A stretch of DNA of 64,000 nucleotides, taken from NCBI GenBank assembly GCA_031769625.1, contig JAUIMM010000169.1, positions 9,544,001 to 9,608,000 of the forward strand. The letters run 5' to 3'. The translations under genes were made by a program, and so were the position numbers. The DNA is from Taudactylus pleione. Lineage: Eukaryota > Chordata > Amphibia > Anura > Myobatrachidae. The notes beneath the pieces are model-generated. The model had not been told where the DNA came from, searched no databases, and was given only the letters and a program-made list of their open reading frames with translations. Positions 56,213-64,000 of the stretch are shown one piece after another; position 1 is the stretch's first letter, and each line of letters opens with the position of its first letter.

Positions 56213-59200
56213 TTTATTTATTTATTTATTTATTAACAGTTTCTTATATAGCGCAGCATATTCCGTTGCGCTTTACAATTGGAAACATTGATAGAACAAA
56301 ACAGGGTAATAACAGACAGACATAGAGGTAAGAGGGCCCTGCTTGCAAGCTTACAATCTATAGGGAAATAGGCATTGATACACAAGGATAGGTGCTATAT
56401 ATATTGCAATTTGGTCTGGCCAGAATGCAGAGTTTCTTGGTGGACTGCATGATCCAGTCACACAGGAATGTCGGCAAAATGTCAGGAGTATGTGAAGAAA
56501 GACAATATGTGAGGTTATGTGTGGACTGTGAGAGGGGATGTGATAAGACATGGAAGCTATGAAGGTTATGTGGTCGGTTCTGGAATCTGATAAGCTTGTC
56601 TGAAGAGGTGAGTTTTCAGGGAACGCTTGAAGGATTGAAGAGTAGAGGTAAGTCTTATTGTGTGTGGTAAGGCATTCCATAGAGTGGGTGCAGCCCGAAG
56701 AAAGTCCTGTAACCGTAAATGGGAGCAAGTAATGCGTGGGGATGAGAGACGCAGTTCTTGTGCTGAGCGGAGAGGTCGGGTTGGGAGATATTTTGAGATG
56801 AGTGAAGAGATGTATGTTGGTGTAATTCGGTTAATGGCCTTATGTGTAAGTAACAGTATTTTGTATTGAATACGGTAGAAAACCGGCAACCAATGGAGGG
56901 ACTGACAGAGCGGGGCAGCAGACGATGAACGTTTGGCAAGGAAGATAAGCCTCGCAGCTGCATTCATAATGGATTGTAATGGCGATAGCCTGTTTTTGGG
57001 AAGACCAGTAAGGAGACTATTGCAATAGTCAATGCGGGAAATAATGAGTGCATGGATTAGAGTTTTTGCAGTGTCTTGTGTGAGATATGGTCGAATTTTG
57101 TATATGTTTTTTAGATGTATGTAACATGATTTTGAGACAGATTGAATGTGGGGAACAAAGGACAATTCAGAATCAAGGATGACACCAAGGCAGCGAGCTT
57201 GTGGGGTGGAGTGGATTGTTGAGTTATCAACAGTGATAAAGAGATCAGATTGGTAACTGTTATTGGCCGGTGGAAATATAATTAATTCTGTTTTAGAAAT
57301 ATTAAGTTTCAGGTAGCGAGATGACATCCAAGATGAAATGGCAGAAATACATTCAGTGACACGGACCAACACAGATGGTGATAAATCTGGAGAGGATAGG
57401 TAGATTTGAGTATCATCCACATACAGATGGTACTGAAATCCAAAAGAGCGGATTAGTTTGCCAAGAGAGGTGGTATTGATTGAGAATAGCAGAGGACCTA
57501 AGACAGAGCCTTGCGGTACTCCAACTGATAGAGGTAGCGAAGAGGAGGCAGAATCAGAAAAACGAACAGAAAAAGAGCGATCAGATAGGTAGGAAGAGAA
57601 CCAAGAAAGGGCTGTGTTCTTAAGACCTAGGGATTGTAATGTTTGTACGAGAAGAGAGTGGTCAACAGTGTCAAAAGCAGCAGAGAGATCTAGAAGAATT
57701 AGAAGTGAGTAATGGCCTTTAGCCTTGACAGTGACCAAATCATTTACTACCTTAGTCAGTGCTGTCTCTGTGGAGTGCTGGGAACGGAAGCCAGACTGAA
57801 GTGGGTCCAATAAGTTGTGGGTGTTAAGAAAGTGTGCGAGGCGGGTGTAGACAAGTCTCTCCAGTAGCTTGGAGGGGCATGGGAGCTGGGAGATAGGACG
57901 GTAATTAGAGAGAGTGTTAGGGTCAGAATTTTGTTTTTTCAGAATGGGAGTAATCACTGCATGCTTGAACAGTGATGGAAAGATGCCAGTAGAAAGAGAG
58001 AGATTACAGATTTTAGTTAGGGTTGGGATGAGCACAGGAGACAGAGCTTTACTAATTTGTGAGGGTATAGGATCTAGAGGAGAGGTAATAGAGTAGGAGG
58101 ATGAGAAGAGTGTAGATACTTCATCTTCATTTGTGGGGTCAAATGAAGAGAATGTGCCAGAGGGTTCAGGTAGGGAATTGAGTAGGTCACTAGCTGAGGA
58201 AGAGAATAACATTTCATTTCGGATATTATCAATCTTGTCCTTGAAATAGGAAGCAAGATCTTGTGCACAGATAGTAGCAGGTGGCTTGGGTGAGGGAGGG
58301 GTAAGAAGCAGTTTAAATGTATTAAAAAGTCGCTTGGGGTTAGAGGCTTGAGCAGAGATAAGAGATTGGAAATATATTTGCTTGGCAGTGTCCAGAGCAG
58401 TACGATAAGAGTTGTAGATAGACTTATATGTGAGGAAGTCACTTGGAGTGCGAGACTTTCGCCACTGACGTTCTACTTTACGTGAGAGTTTTTGTAGATG
58501 CCTTGTTAAGTTAGAATGCCACGGTTGACGTCTGAGTCTACGCGGAGTGTGATGGGTAGCTGGAGCTACTTCATCGAGGGCTTTTACTAGAATCTGGTTT
58601 AGCTGTGATGCAGCAGTCTCAGGAGAAGTGAGTGCAGAAATTGGTGAGAGTTGTTGTTGTAGAGAGGTAGATAGTTGTTGAAAGTTAATCACATTAATAT
58701 TTCTGCGGGTTTTAGGAGGTTTGATTGATTTCACTGACATTGAGGTTGATGTAATGGAGGAAAGTGTGCAGGTGATAAGATTGTGATCTGAGAGAGGGAA
58801 AGGAGCATTAGTGAAATCAGAAACTGAGCATAGTCTGGTAAATACAAGATCAAGGCAGTGGCCCTCCTTATGAGTAGAGGAGTCAGTCCATTGGGAGAGG
58901 CCAAGAGAGGAGGTTAGAGAGAATAGTTTGGAGGCATGAGGAGATTGTGGACTGTCAATGGGGATATTGAAATCACCCATAATGATGGTGGAGATGTCTG
59001 AGGATAGGAAGTGAGGGAGCCAGGCTGAAAAATGTTCCAGAAATTGGTGCGGTGGCCCAGGCGGGCGATAGATAACAGCAACTCGCAGAGAGAAAGGGGT
59101 GAAAGTCCTGAAAGAATGTACTTCAAATGATGTAAATGTGAGTGAAGGTACCTGTGGGAGAACTGTGAATGTGAAAGATTGGGAGAGTAATATTCCTACC

Positions 59201-59640
59201 CCACCTCCTTTACAATTGCCAGGCCTGGAGGTGTGTGAGAAGTGTAGGTTACCATGTGAAAGTGCAGCAGGGGAGACAGTGTCTGATTGTGTTAGCCATG
59301 TTTCTGTTATTGCCAGAAGGTTGAGGTTGGTTGAAATAAAGAGGTCATGGATGGATGTTAGTTTGTTGCAGACAGAGCGTGCATTCCATAAGGCACATTT
59401 TAGTGACTTGGATGGTGAAGGGAGGCATGCAATATTTATGAGGTTAGCTGGATTTATAGTTCGTTGTGGGTGTGGCATGTGGGTTGGGCCTGGATTTGGA
59501 GATATGTCACCAGCTAAGAGAAGCAACAGGAGCGAGATATAAATATATTTGTGGGATTTGACTGAATGTTTGTTATGGCGAGAGGTTGTGGATGTTATTG
59601 TCTCAGTGTTTTTAGATAAGTTAAAAGCTCATATGTGTTT
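56213..59640 (-). mobile_element. L2/CR1-type LINE, nearly complete
   Basis: Minus-strand element with the long coding frame 56566-59526, a ~350-bp 3' UTR ending in CGCTATATAAGAAACTGTTA and a (TAAA)n tail (56213-56234). This tail form is usual for L2-type LINEs. The 5' end is undefined; the frame stays open to an in-frame TGA at about 59620-59640. No target duplication found. A much older relative is split at 4446-4676 and 14593-16440. Confidence 0.85.
56566..59526 (-). CDS. LINE endonuclease/reverse transcriptase (ORF2-type), apparently intact
   Basis: 986 codons without a stop. Residues ~6-14 are GDISPNPGP, a 2A-like motif. Residues ~40-265 are the apurinic-type endonuclease, with LLAITETW (~70), GDFNIPID (~184) and SDHNLI (~246). 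After a linker rich in K/R comes reverse transcriptase at ~500-780: [35 protein letters not shown] (~612), [13 protein letters not shown] (~669) and YVDDTQIY (~702). The C-terminal LINE region follows, with [19 protein letters not shown] and APTLWNALP. It would nick target DNA and copy its own RNA there. No in-frame ATG precedes residue 1 (a TTG codon); the first ATG is residue 17, after the 2A-like motif, so the true start is unclear. Activity is inferred only from intact motifs. Confidence 0.9.
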   Translation of the reverse strand: MLLLAGDISPNPGPTHMPHPQRTINPANLINIACLPSPSKSLKCALWNARSVCNKLTSIHDLFISTNLNLLAITETWLTQSDTVSPAALSHGNLHFSHTSRPGNCKGGGVGILLSQSFTFTVLPQVPSLTFTSFEVHSFRTFTPFSLRVAVIYRPPGPPHQFLEHFSAWLPHFLSSDISTIIMGDFNIPIDSPQSPHASKLFSLTSSLGLSQWTDSSTHKEGHCLDLVFTRLCSVSDFTNAPFPLSDHNLITCTLSSITSTSMSVKSIKPPKTRRNINVINFQQLSTSLQQQLSPISALTSPETAASQLNQILVKALDEVAPATHHTPRRLRRQPWHSNLTRHLQKLSRKVERQWRKSRTPSDFLTYKSIYNSYRTALDTAKQIYFQSLISAQASNPKRLFNTFKLLLTPPSPKPPATICAQDLASYFKDKIDNIRNEMLFSSSASDLLNSLPEPSGTFSSFDPTNEDEVSTLFSSSYSITSPLDPIPSQISKALSPVLIPTLTKICNLSLSTGIFPSLFKHAVITPILKKQNSDPNTLSNYRPISQLPCPSKLLERLVYTRLAHFLNTHNLLDPLQSGFRSQHSTETALTKVVNDLVTVKAKGHYSLLILLDLSAAFDTVDHSLLVQTLQSLGLKNTALSWFSSYLSDRSFSVRFSDSASSSLPLSVGVPQGSVLGPLLFSINTTSLGKLIRSFGFQYHLYVDDTQIYLSSPDLSPSVLVRVTECISAISSWMSSRYLKLNISKTELIIFPPANNSYQSDLFITVDNSTIHSTPQARCLGVILDSELSFVPHIQSVSKSCYIHLKNIYKIRPYLTQDTAKTLIHALIISRIDYCNSLLTGLPKNRLSPLQSIMNAAARLIFLAKRSSSAAPLCQSLHWLPVFYRIQYKILLLTHKAINRITPTYISSLISKYLPTRPLRSAQELRLSSPRITCSHLRLQDFLRAAPTLWNALPHTIRLTSTLQSFKRSLKTHLFRQAYQIPEPTT

Positions 59641-60200
59641 GTAAGAGAAGAGGAAAGTAATGAGGCAGCAATATGTACAGAAGGATGAGCTGCAGGGAGA
59701 GTAAAGGATGTAGTAGTCTTAGAGATGATTCCATGGAGTGAGATCCTTAATAGAAGTTTCTGATACATTTTTGCAATACATTCAATAATGTACAACACAC
59801 AAACTACTGGTAAGGAATGATATTGTAATTACCTTGTCGTAGATGTTGTTCAATGTTTGTTCAACTGTTTTTTTTAACTGTTATATAATTACACTTTGTG
59901 TTATAACACACTTAATGCTTATAATACACGGCTGCCATCGACATCCACAGCTGCCTCTATACTGATTCTAAACTAGGGACAGATTTAGCAACAGAGGAAG
60001 AACACCTGTGGCTAGGTACAGCAGATGCTGAGAGACGGTGCTTTACCTGTCCATTGCACAAACAATACCTGTTTTTTCACCATCTAGAAATCAACAGAAA
60101 TAATAAAAAAAAAATCAGCTGCTCTGTATATATTATGTATATGAGAAGGGAATAAGTGCCTGGTCTGTTACAGGACTGATGAGTGTTAGGGGGAGTCTTT
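59641..60200. other. Unassigned sequence
   Basis: No coding region or known repeat recognised; the 5' end of the LINE may extend into it. Confidence 0.45.
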
Positions 60201-60729
60201 AGGGTATATTTATCACTTATTGCTTTTTAGATCCGATAATTGTAATTTCTTATTGCTGCTAATCGCGGCAATAGGTAATGAAATACCGCCCAAATGTATC
60301 AATATACACCCGCAGGGACAGGAGCTCCATAAGGAGCCCATCCCTGCAATGTGTTTGGTGTGAAGTGACCACATCATCTGTCTCTTCACTCCTCTATCGA
60401 GACTCCTGCACATGAGCGGTCTAATGACCATGCATGTGTGGTCGCCATTGCTGGGAAGGGTTCCGGAGTAACCCTCTCTCAGTCATTTTTGTGAAATGTA
60501 ACCTATAGGCTAGTATATGATAACACCATCTGGAGATGGCGTTACCTGGTGGGTCCAAACTCCGGAATGTTTCTATGGGGGCTGCGACTGCTGCCAGAAA
60601 TGGAAGGACTGCAGCTGATATCGGTCCCTCCATGGTACATTCAGGGAATACTTAATATTTGTGTGTAACCCCTAAAAATGGCTGTTTTCAGGGAATATGA
60701 TGCAAATATTATTTGATAAATAGACCCCT
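60201..60729. mobile_element. MITE related to the fold-back element at 2986
   Basis: Ends AGGGTATATTTATCACTTAT and, inverted, AGGGGTCTATTTATCAAAT. Internal CACCATCTGGAGATGGCGTTAC and CTATAGG-type blocks resemble those at 3230-3440. No coding capacity. Confidence 0.65.
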
Positions 60730-60901
60730 CCCCATGAAGTTCTTATTTGTTATGGAAAGGCTGTATAAGCCTCATGCCTCGGATTGCAGGGACATAGAGG
60801 GTGGCACTTTGTTCACTGTACATATAATTTTTATTCATCTGTATCTATTCTCAATAGATCTTTGTTTATAGAAAATAGCTCTGGGGGACTAATATGAGAA
60901 C

Positions 60902-61030
60902 CAGTACCAGATTAAGGTCCAAACGGGCCTGGAGCTGAAATTTATGAAGGGCCTATTGTGTACCTCTGCAGGAGGCATGACCAGCATGATGGGGGTGTGA
61001 CCAGTGCTGTGGGGGTTTGACACACACACA
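60902..61030 (+). mobile_element. hAT fragment, CAGTGCCGGATTAA family
   Basis: CAGTACCAGATTAAGGTCC followed by GGGCCTGGAGCTGAAATTTATG, matching 43357. Right end not found. Confidence 0.55.
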
Positions 61031-61382
61031 CCTGATTTAATATTTTTTTTTAACAAAAAGACAAAATCAAGTTTAAATGGCTATTATTGTATAATGCGAT
61101 ATTTATAAAAAAAAGAGATAGTTTTATAGTTAAAAAAAAAAAACTTTACTGTATTAGAGATGAAGTGTGGACCAGGCGGGACGGAGCAAGAGGGGCGGGG
61201 ATGGGGGTTGGCGGGGTGGAGTTGTGGCAAAGTGGGTGGGGCATGGCAGGACAGTGTAGAGGGCGGAATGGGGGGCAGGGATAAATGCTGTATATAGACA
61301 CAGTACACATACACCCACAGTATGACCGTGTACATATATACATACCCAGTGTGTGTGTATATACATATATATGAATCGGTAT

Positions 61383-61800
61383 ATATGACCGCCAGACCTC
61401 AGCCTGGCGGATGAAATCCTGACGCCGGAAGGCCGGCAGATGAAGATTCCCAACTGAGGTGAGTAACTACCCTAACCCTCCCCTTTCCCCCCCACTAACC
61501 CTATCCTTCCCTTAGGGGTGCCTAACCCTAACCTCCCCCCAGAGGTGCCTAAACCTAACCCCCCCTCCCTGCACTCTAAACATAACTCTCCCGGGGGGGT
61601 GCCTAAACATAACCTCCCCCCCGGTGGTGCCTGACCCTAACTCCCCCTTCCCCTAGCCTAACCCTAACTGTCCCGGGAGGGTGCCTAACCCTAAGTCCCC
61701 CTGAGAGTCTCTAAATCTAACCCTCCCCCCTGCGGCTATGAGCTTCTGACGCCCAGCTTACCTACGTTTGGTATGCCGGGTGTCGGGATTTCGGTGTGGG
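61383..61800 (-). repeat. TTAGGG-rich dispersed element, copy D
   Basis: Heads are CCGCCAGACCTCAGCCTGGC...ACTGAGGTGAGTAAC (left) and GACGCCCAGCTTACCTACG (right). Between them are ~27-30-bp C-rich units, GGGGTGCCTAACCCTAACC. Closest in layout to copy B. Confidence 0.75.
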
Positions 61801-63794
61801 GCTAATGCAGGGGTGTCTTAAGAGAGGAGGGGACCCAATGTGGCTAGCCAGCCACCGCAGAGTCAGTAGACTCTGGGCACTATGCGCAGAACGCCGGAAA
61901 AATGGCTTCGGTGGCCATTTTCCGGTGTCCTGTGCAGTGCTGACACCCGACTTGGGACCATGGATGGATGAGTCTTAGATAATATGGGTGTACCCATTAT
62001 AGATATGTCCCTGAAAAAAAGTGCAACATTTTTGTGTTGGGGTGCAAAGATGGGGAAATCACTCAGAACCCTCCGGTCAGCCCCCCAAAGTACAACTGCG
62101 AAAAAAAAATCCTGAAAAAACAACGCCCCAAAAAAGTACTTTGAAATTAGGGGTGAAAAAGCACAAAGTGAGGGGACAACTTTGCAAACTAGCGAAAAAA
62201 GGTTCTGGGGGTGCTCTAAGAAGGGGTCAAGTGTTTTGGGGATTGCAGGTGCTTTGATGAGGGTGGAATTTCGTATTTATTAAAACTTCACTTTACAAAC
62301 ATATAAAAGATGCTTGCACCCATTTTCAGGTACCCCAAATATGACAGGACTACTTATTTTCTCCAAAAAATACTGCTTTATGCCATTCTTCACCACTTGT
62401 GCAAAGATGCTAATTAGAGGCAATTGTACCAACTTAAGTACCCCAAACAGTTTAATTAGGATTAATTGGGCACTACCACATTGATGGCTGTTCTGACTTT
62501 GCGTGCCGCCGTTTTCGTGTCTTTTGGAATTGAATAGGGCGAATAGCAGGTATGCGCACGATACGTTTCTGCGGTTAAAATACCTGATGTAGGTGAAAAG
62601 TCCGGCATGCAAAACTTTATCGCGGGTGCGAAACTAATTGAATACCGCCCTTTATGTTAATGTGAATATCCATTCAAATAATGGAGGGAATTGTGCATCT
62701 GCAAGCGATAACCAGTGCCGCCCAATGATTTTACTCCAGCCACCGCCGCCGTCATAGTATCAGCACTTGCAAGAGATACTTCAGAAGCAGGCGCTGTAGA
62801 GAGTACCAGCGGCTGGCCTGTGCGGGATGTGGAAAACGGAGGTGTTGGCGGTTGTGCTATAGTGAATTGTCCTGGATGCAGTCAGCAGGTAGGTAGGGAG
62901 CGCGCACACACGCCTACCTCTGTGGAGGGGGAGGGGCCTCAGAGACATCATTGTACCGGGTCCCAAACCTTCTGTTGCCGGCACTGGAAGCAGGCTCCCC
63001 TCCCCTTATGCATGATGCGGAATCACACAGAGCTTTTGATCCACGTCCACAACACTCCCATGACACTCCTACAAGTCAGAGTGGTTTTTCACGATCACTT
63101 TATCACCACCCGGTTCACGCCTGAAAAATGTCCTATTTCCTGGAAAGACAGATCTGGCCAAGTTGCGTGTGACTCAGAATAGTATGGCCATATGAAAAAT
63201 GTGCAAAGTCATCTACTGTATGCGCATATGCTGTAAGCAAAAACACGCCATTTGTGTCCATAGAGAGCGATACGTGCGACTCAGAATCATCAGCTCCTTC
63301 TTTCACTTAAAAAAGGTCTCTCAATTTAAAAAGAGATTAATCAAAAATGTTGGAAGTAATTAAAAATGAAATACAATAAAGCAAAAAAGTTTGTAAAAAT
63401 TACAAATATTTTTTTGAAAGTCTTCAGTAAATTTTCCTAATGGTGTTAACTCCTCATTGGTCTCCCCAATCGCCACTTCCACCCATTTTTCCATGCTGTT
63501 ACAATACAACAACAGCATAGCATGAGGGATACAAATAAAAGAAATACAAATATAAAGATCTTCGCATTTTGGGGTATATATTGGTAATCTCATTAATTGT
63601 GTAAAATGTATTGGCAATAAAGATTACTAGCAGAACCTATGCTGAAAGTTGTCAGCAATGTGTCATGGAGGTCAGTCCATACAATGAATAGCTTAACCAG
63701 GGATTGGTTTATTAACCAGGTAGAAAGCAGGATGAGAAAATACAGGGTTAATGCAGCACAATGCAGGTATATACAGTTTGAACCGATCCAGCCG
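61801..63794. other. Unassigned, probably several old repeats
   Basis: Open frames at 62280-62612 (minus), 62715-63182 (plus) and 63360-63617 (minus) carry no motif I recognise. ATTGAATACCGCCC at ~62638 and palindromic CCGGAAAATGG...CCATTTTCCGG at 61891-61926 suggest MITE ends and hairpins, but I cannot delimit elements. Confidence 0.4.
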
Positions 63795-64000
63795 AGAGCG
63801 GGTTAACTAACCACCTAACCCCCATCCCCCCCAACCCTCCTTTAGGGGTGCCTAACCCTAACTTCCCCCTAGTGCCTAACCCTAACCTCCCCCCTGGGGT
63901 GCCTAAACCTAACTCCCCCTCCCCGCACCCTAAACCTAACCGTCCTGGGGGGGTGCCTAACCCTAACCTCCCCCTGGGGGTGCCTGACCCTAACCCCCCA
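63795..64000 (-). repeat. TTAGGG-rich dispersed element, copy E (cut by the window)
   Basis: C-rich units GGGGTGCCTAACCCTAACCT as in copies B and D, running off the right edge. The left head near 63780-63800 (CCGAGAGCGGG) is short. Confidence 0.75.

Noticed and set aside
58914..59542. Plus-strand and alternative minus frames within the LINE
   Set aside because: Shadows of the 986-codon minus-strand frame, without motifs of their own.
62715..63182. 155-codon plus-strand frame as a host gene
   Set aside because: No domain, no splice context and GC-rich MITE-like surroundings; length is compatible with chance.

Overview
The window looks like an intergenic, repeat-packed piece of a large vertebrate genome, most probably an amphibian (anuran). 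I infer this from what is present: L2/CR1-type and L1/Tx1-type LINEs, Tc1-like and many hAT-type DNA transposons with 8-bp target duplications, fold-back/MITE families, a gammaretrovirus-like endogenous retrovirus (ERV) and long satellites. I recognise no host protein-coding exon, no tRNA or rRNA gene and no bacterial-type operon. Almost every open frame belongs to, or shadows, a mobile element or tandem repeat.

Layout. 1-4.4 kb: MITE, decayed Tc1-like element, first copy of a TTAGGG-rich dispersed family, 0.7-kb fold-back element. 4.4-16.4 kb: an old minus-strand L2-like LINE split by a 9.9-kb composite. The composite has a 15-bp target duplication and ~0.4-kb inverted arms, and it holds a 5'-truncated minus-strand ERV (gag, pol, env and one LTR, all broken). 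18.4-23.1 kb: a 28-bp satellite with about 160 units, each carrying a TGAGTCA (AP-1-type) core. 24-34.8 kb: hAT elements, MITEs and L1-like 3' ends, nested up to three deep. 34.8-37.4 kb: a Tc1-like element split by a 1.1-kb fold-back element, again with a 15-bp duplication. 40.1-41.6 kb: a hAT-type element carrying two minisatellites. 43.3-44.5 kb: hAT fragment, fold-back element, third TTAGGG-type copy. 44.7-51.7 kb: a 6.9-kb hAT element with a promoter-like 5' end, 18 nearly identical 160-bp repeats, a transposase N-terminal piece, a second related array in place of the transposase core, and the hAT C-terminal domain. 51.9-56 kb: a hairpin hAT MITE, more hAT copies, MITEs. 56.2-59.6 kb: an almost complete L2/CR1-type LINE with an uninterrupted 986-codon endonuclease/reverse-transcriptase frame, the only apparently intact large coding region. 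60-64 kb: fold-back MITE and two more TTAGGG-type copies.

The genes do not form a pathway; they record successive insertions. The most interesting themes are: (1) inverted-arm elements with 15-bp duplications and hammerhead-ribozyme-like core motifs in or near the inverted arms, which may be Penelope-like; one encloses a retroviral fragment; (2) hAT elements that repeatedly carry internal tandem arrays; (3) a dense AP-1-motif satellite with a 1.73-kb higher-order duplication and CpG-decay variants; (4) a 2A-like motif at the N-terminus of the intact LINE frame. All family names rest on reading motifs by eye, without database searches.
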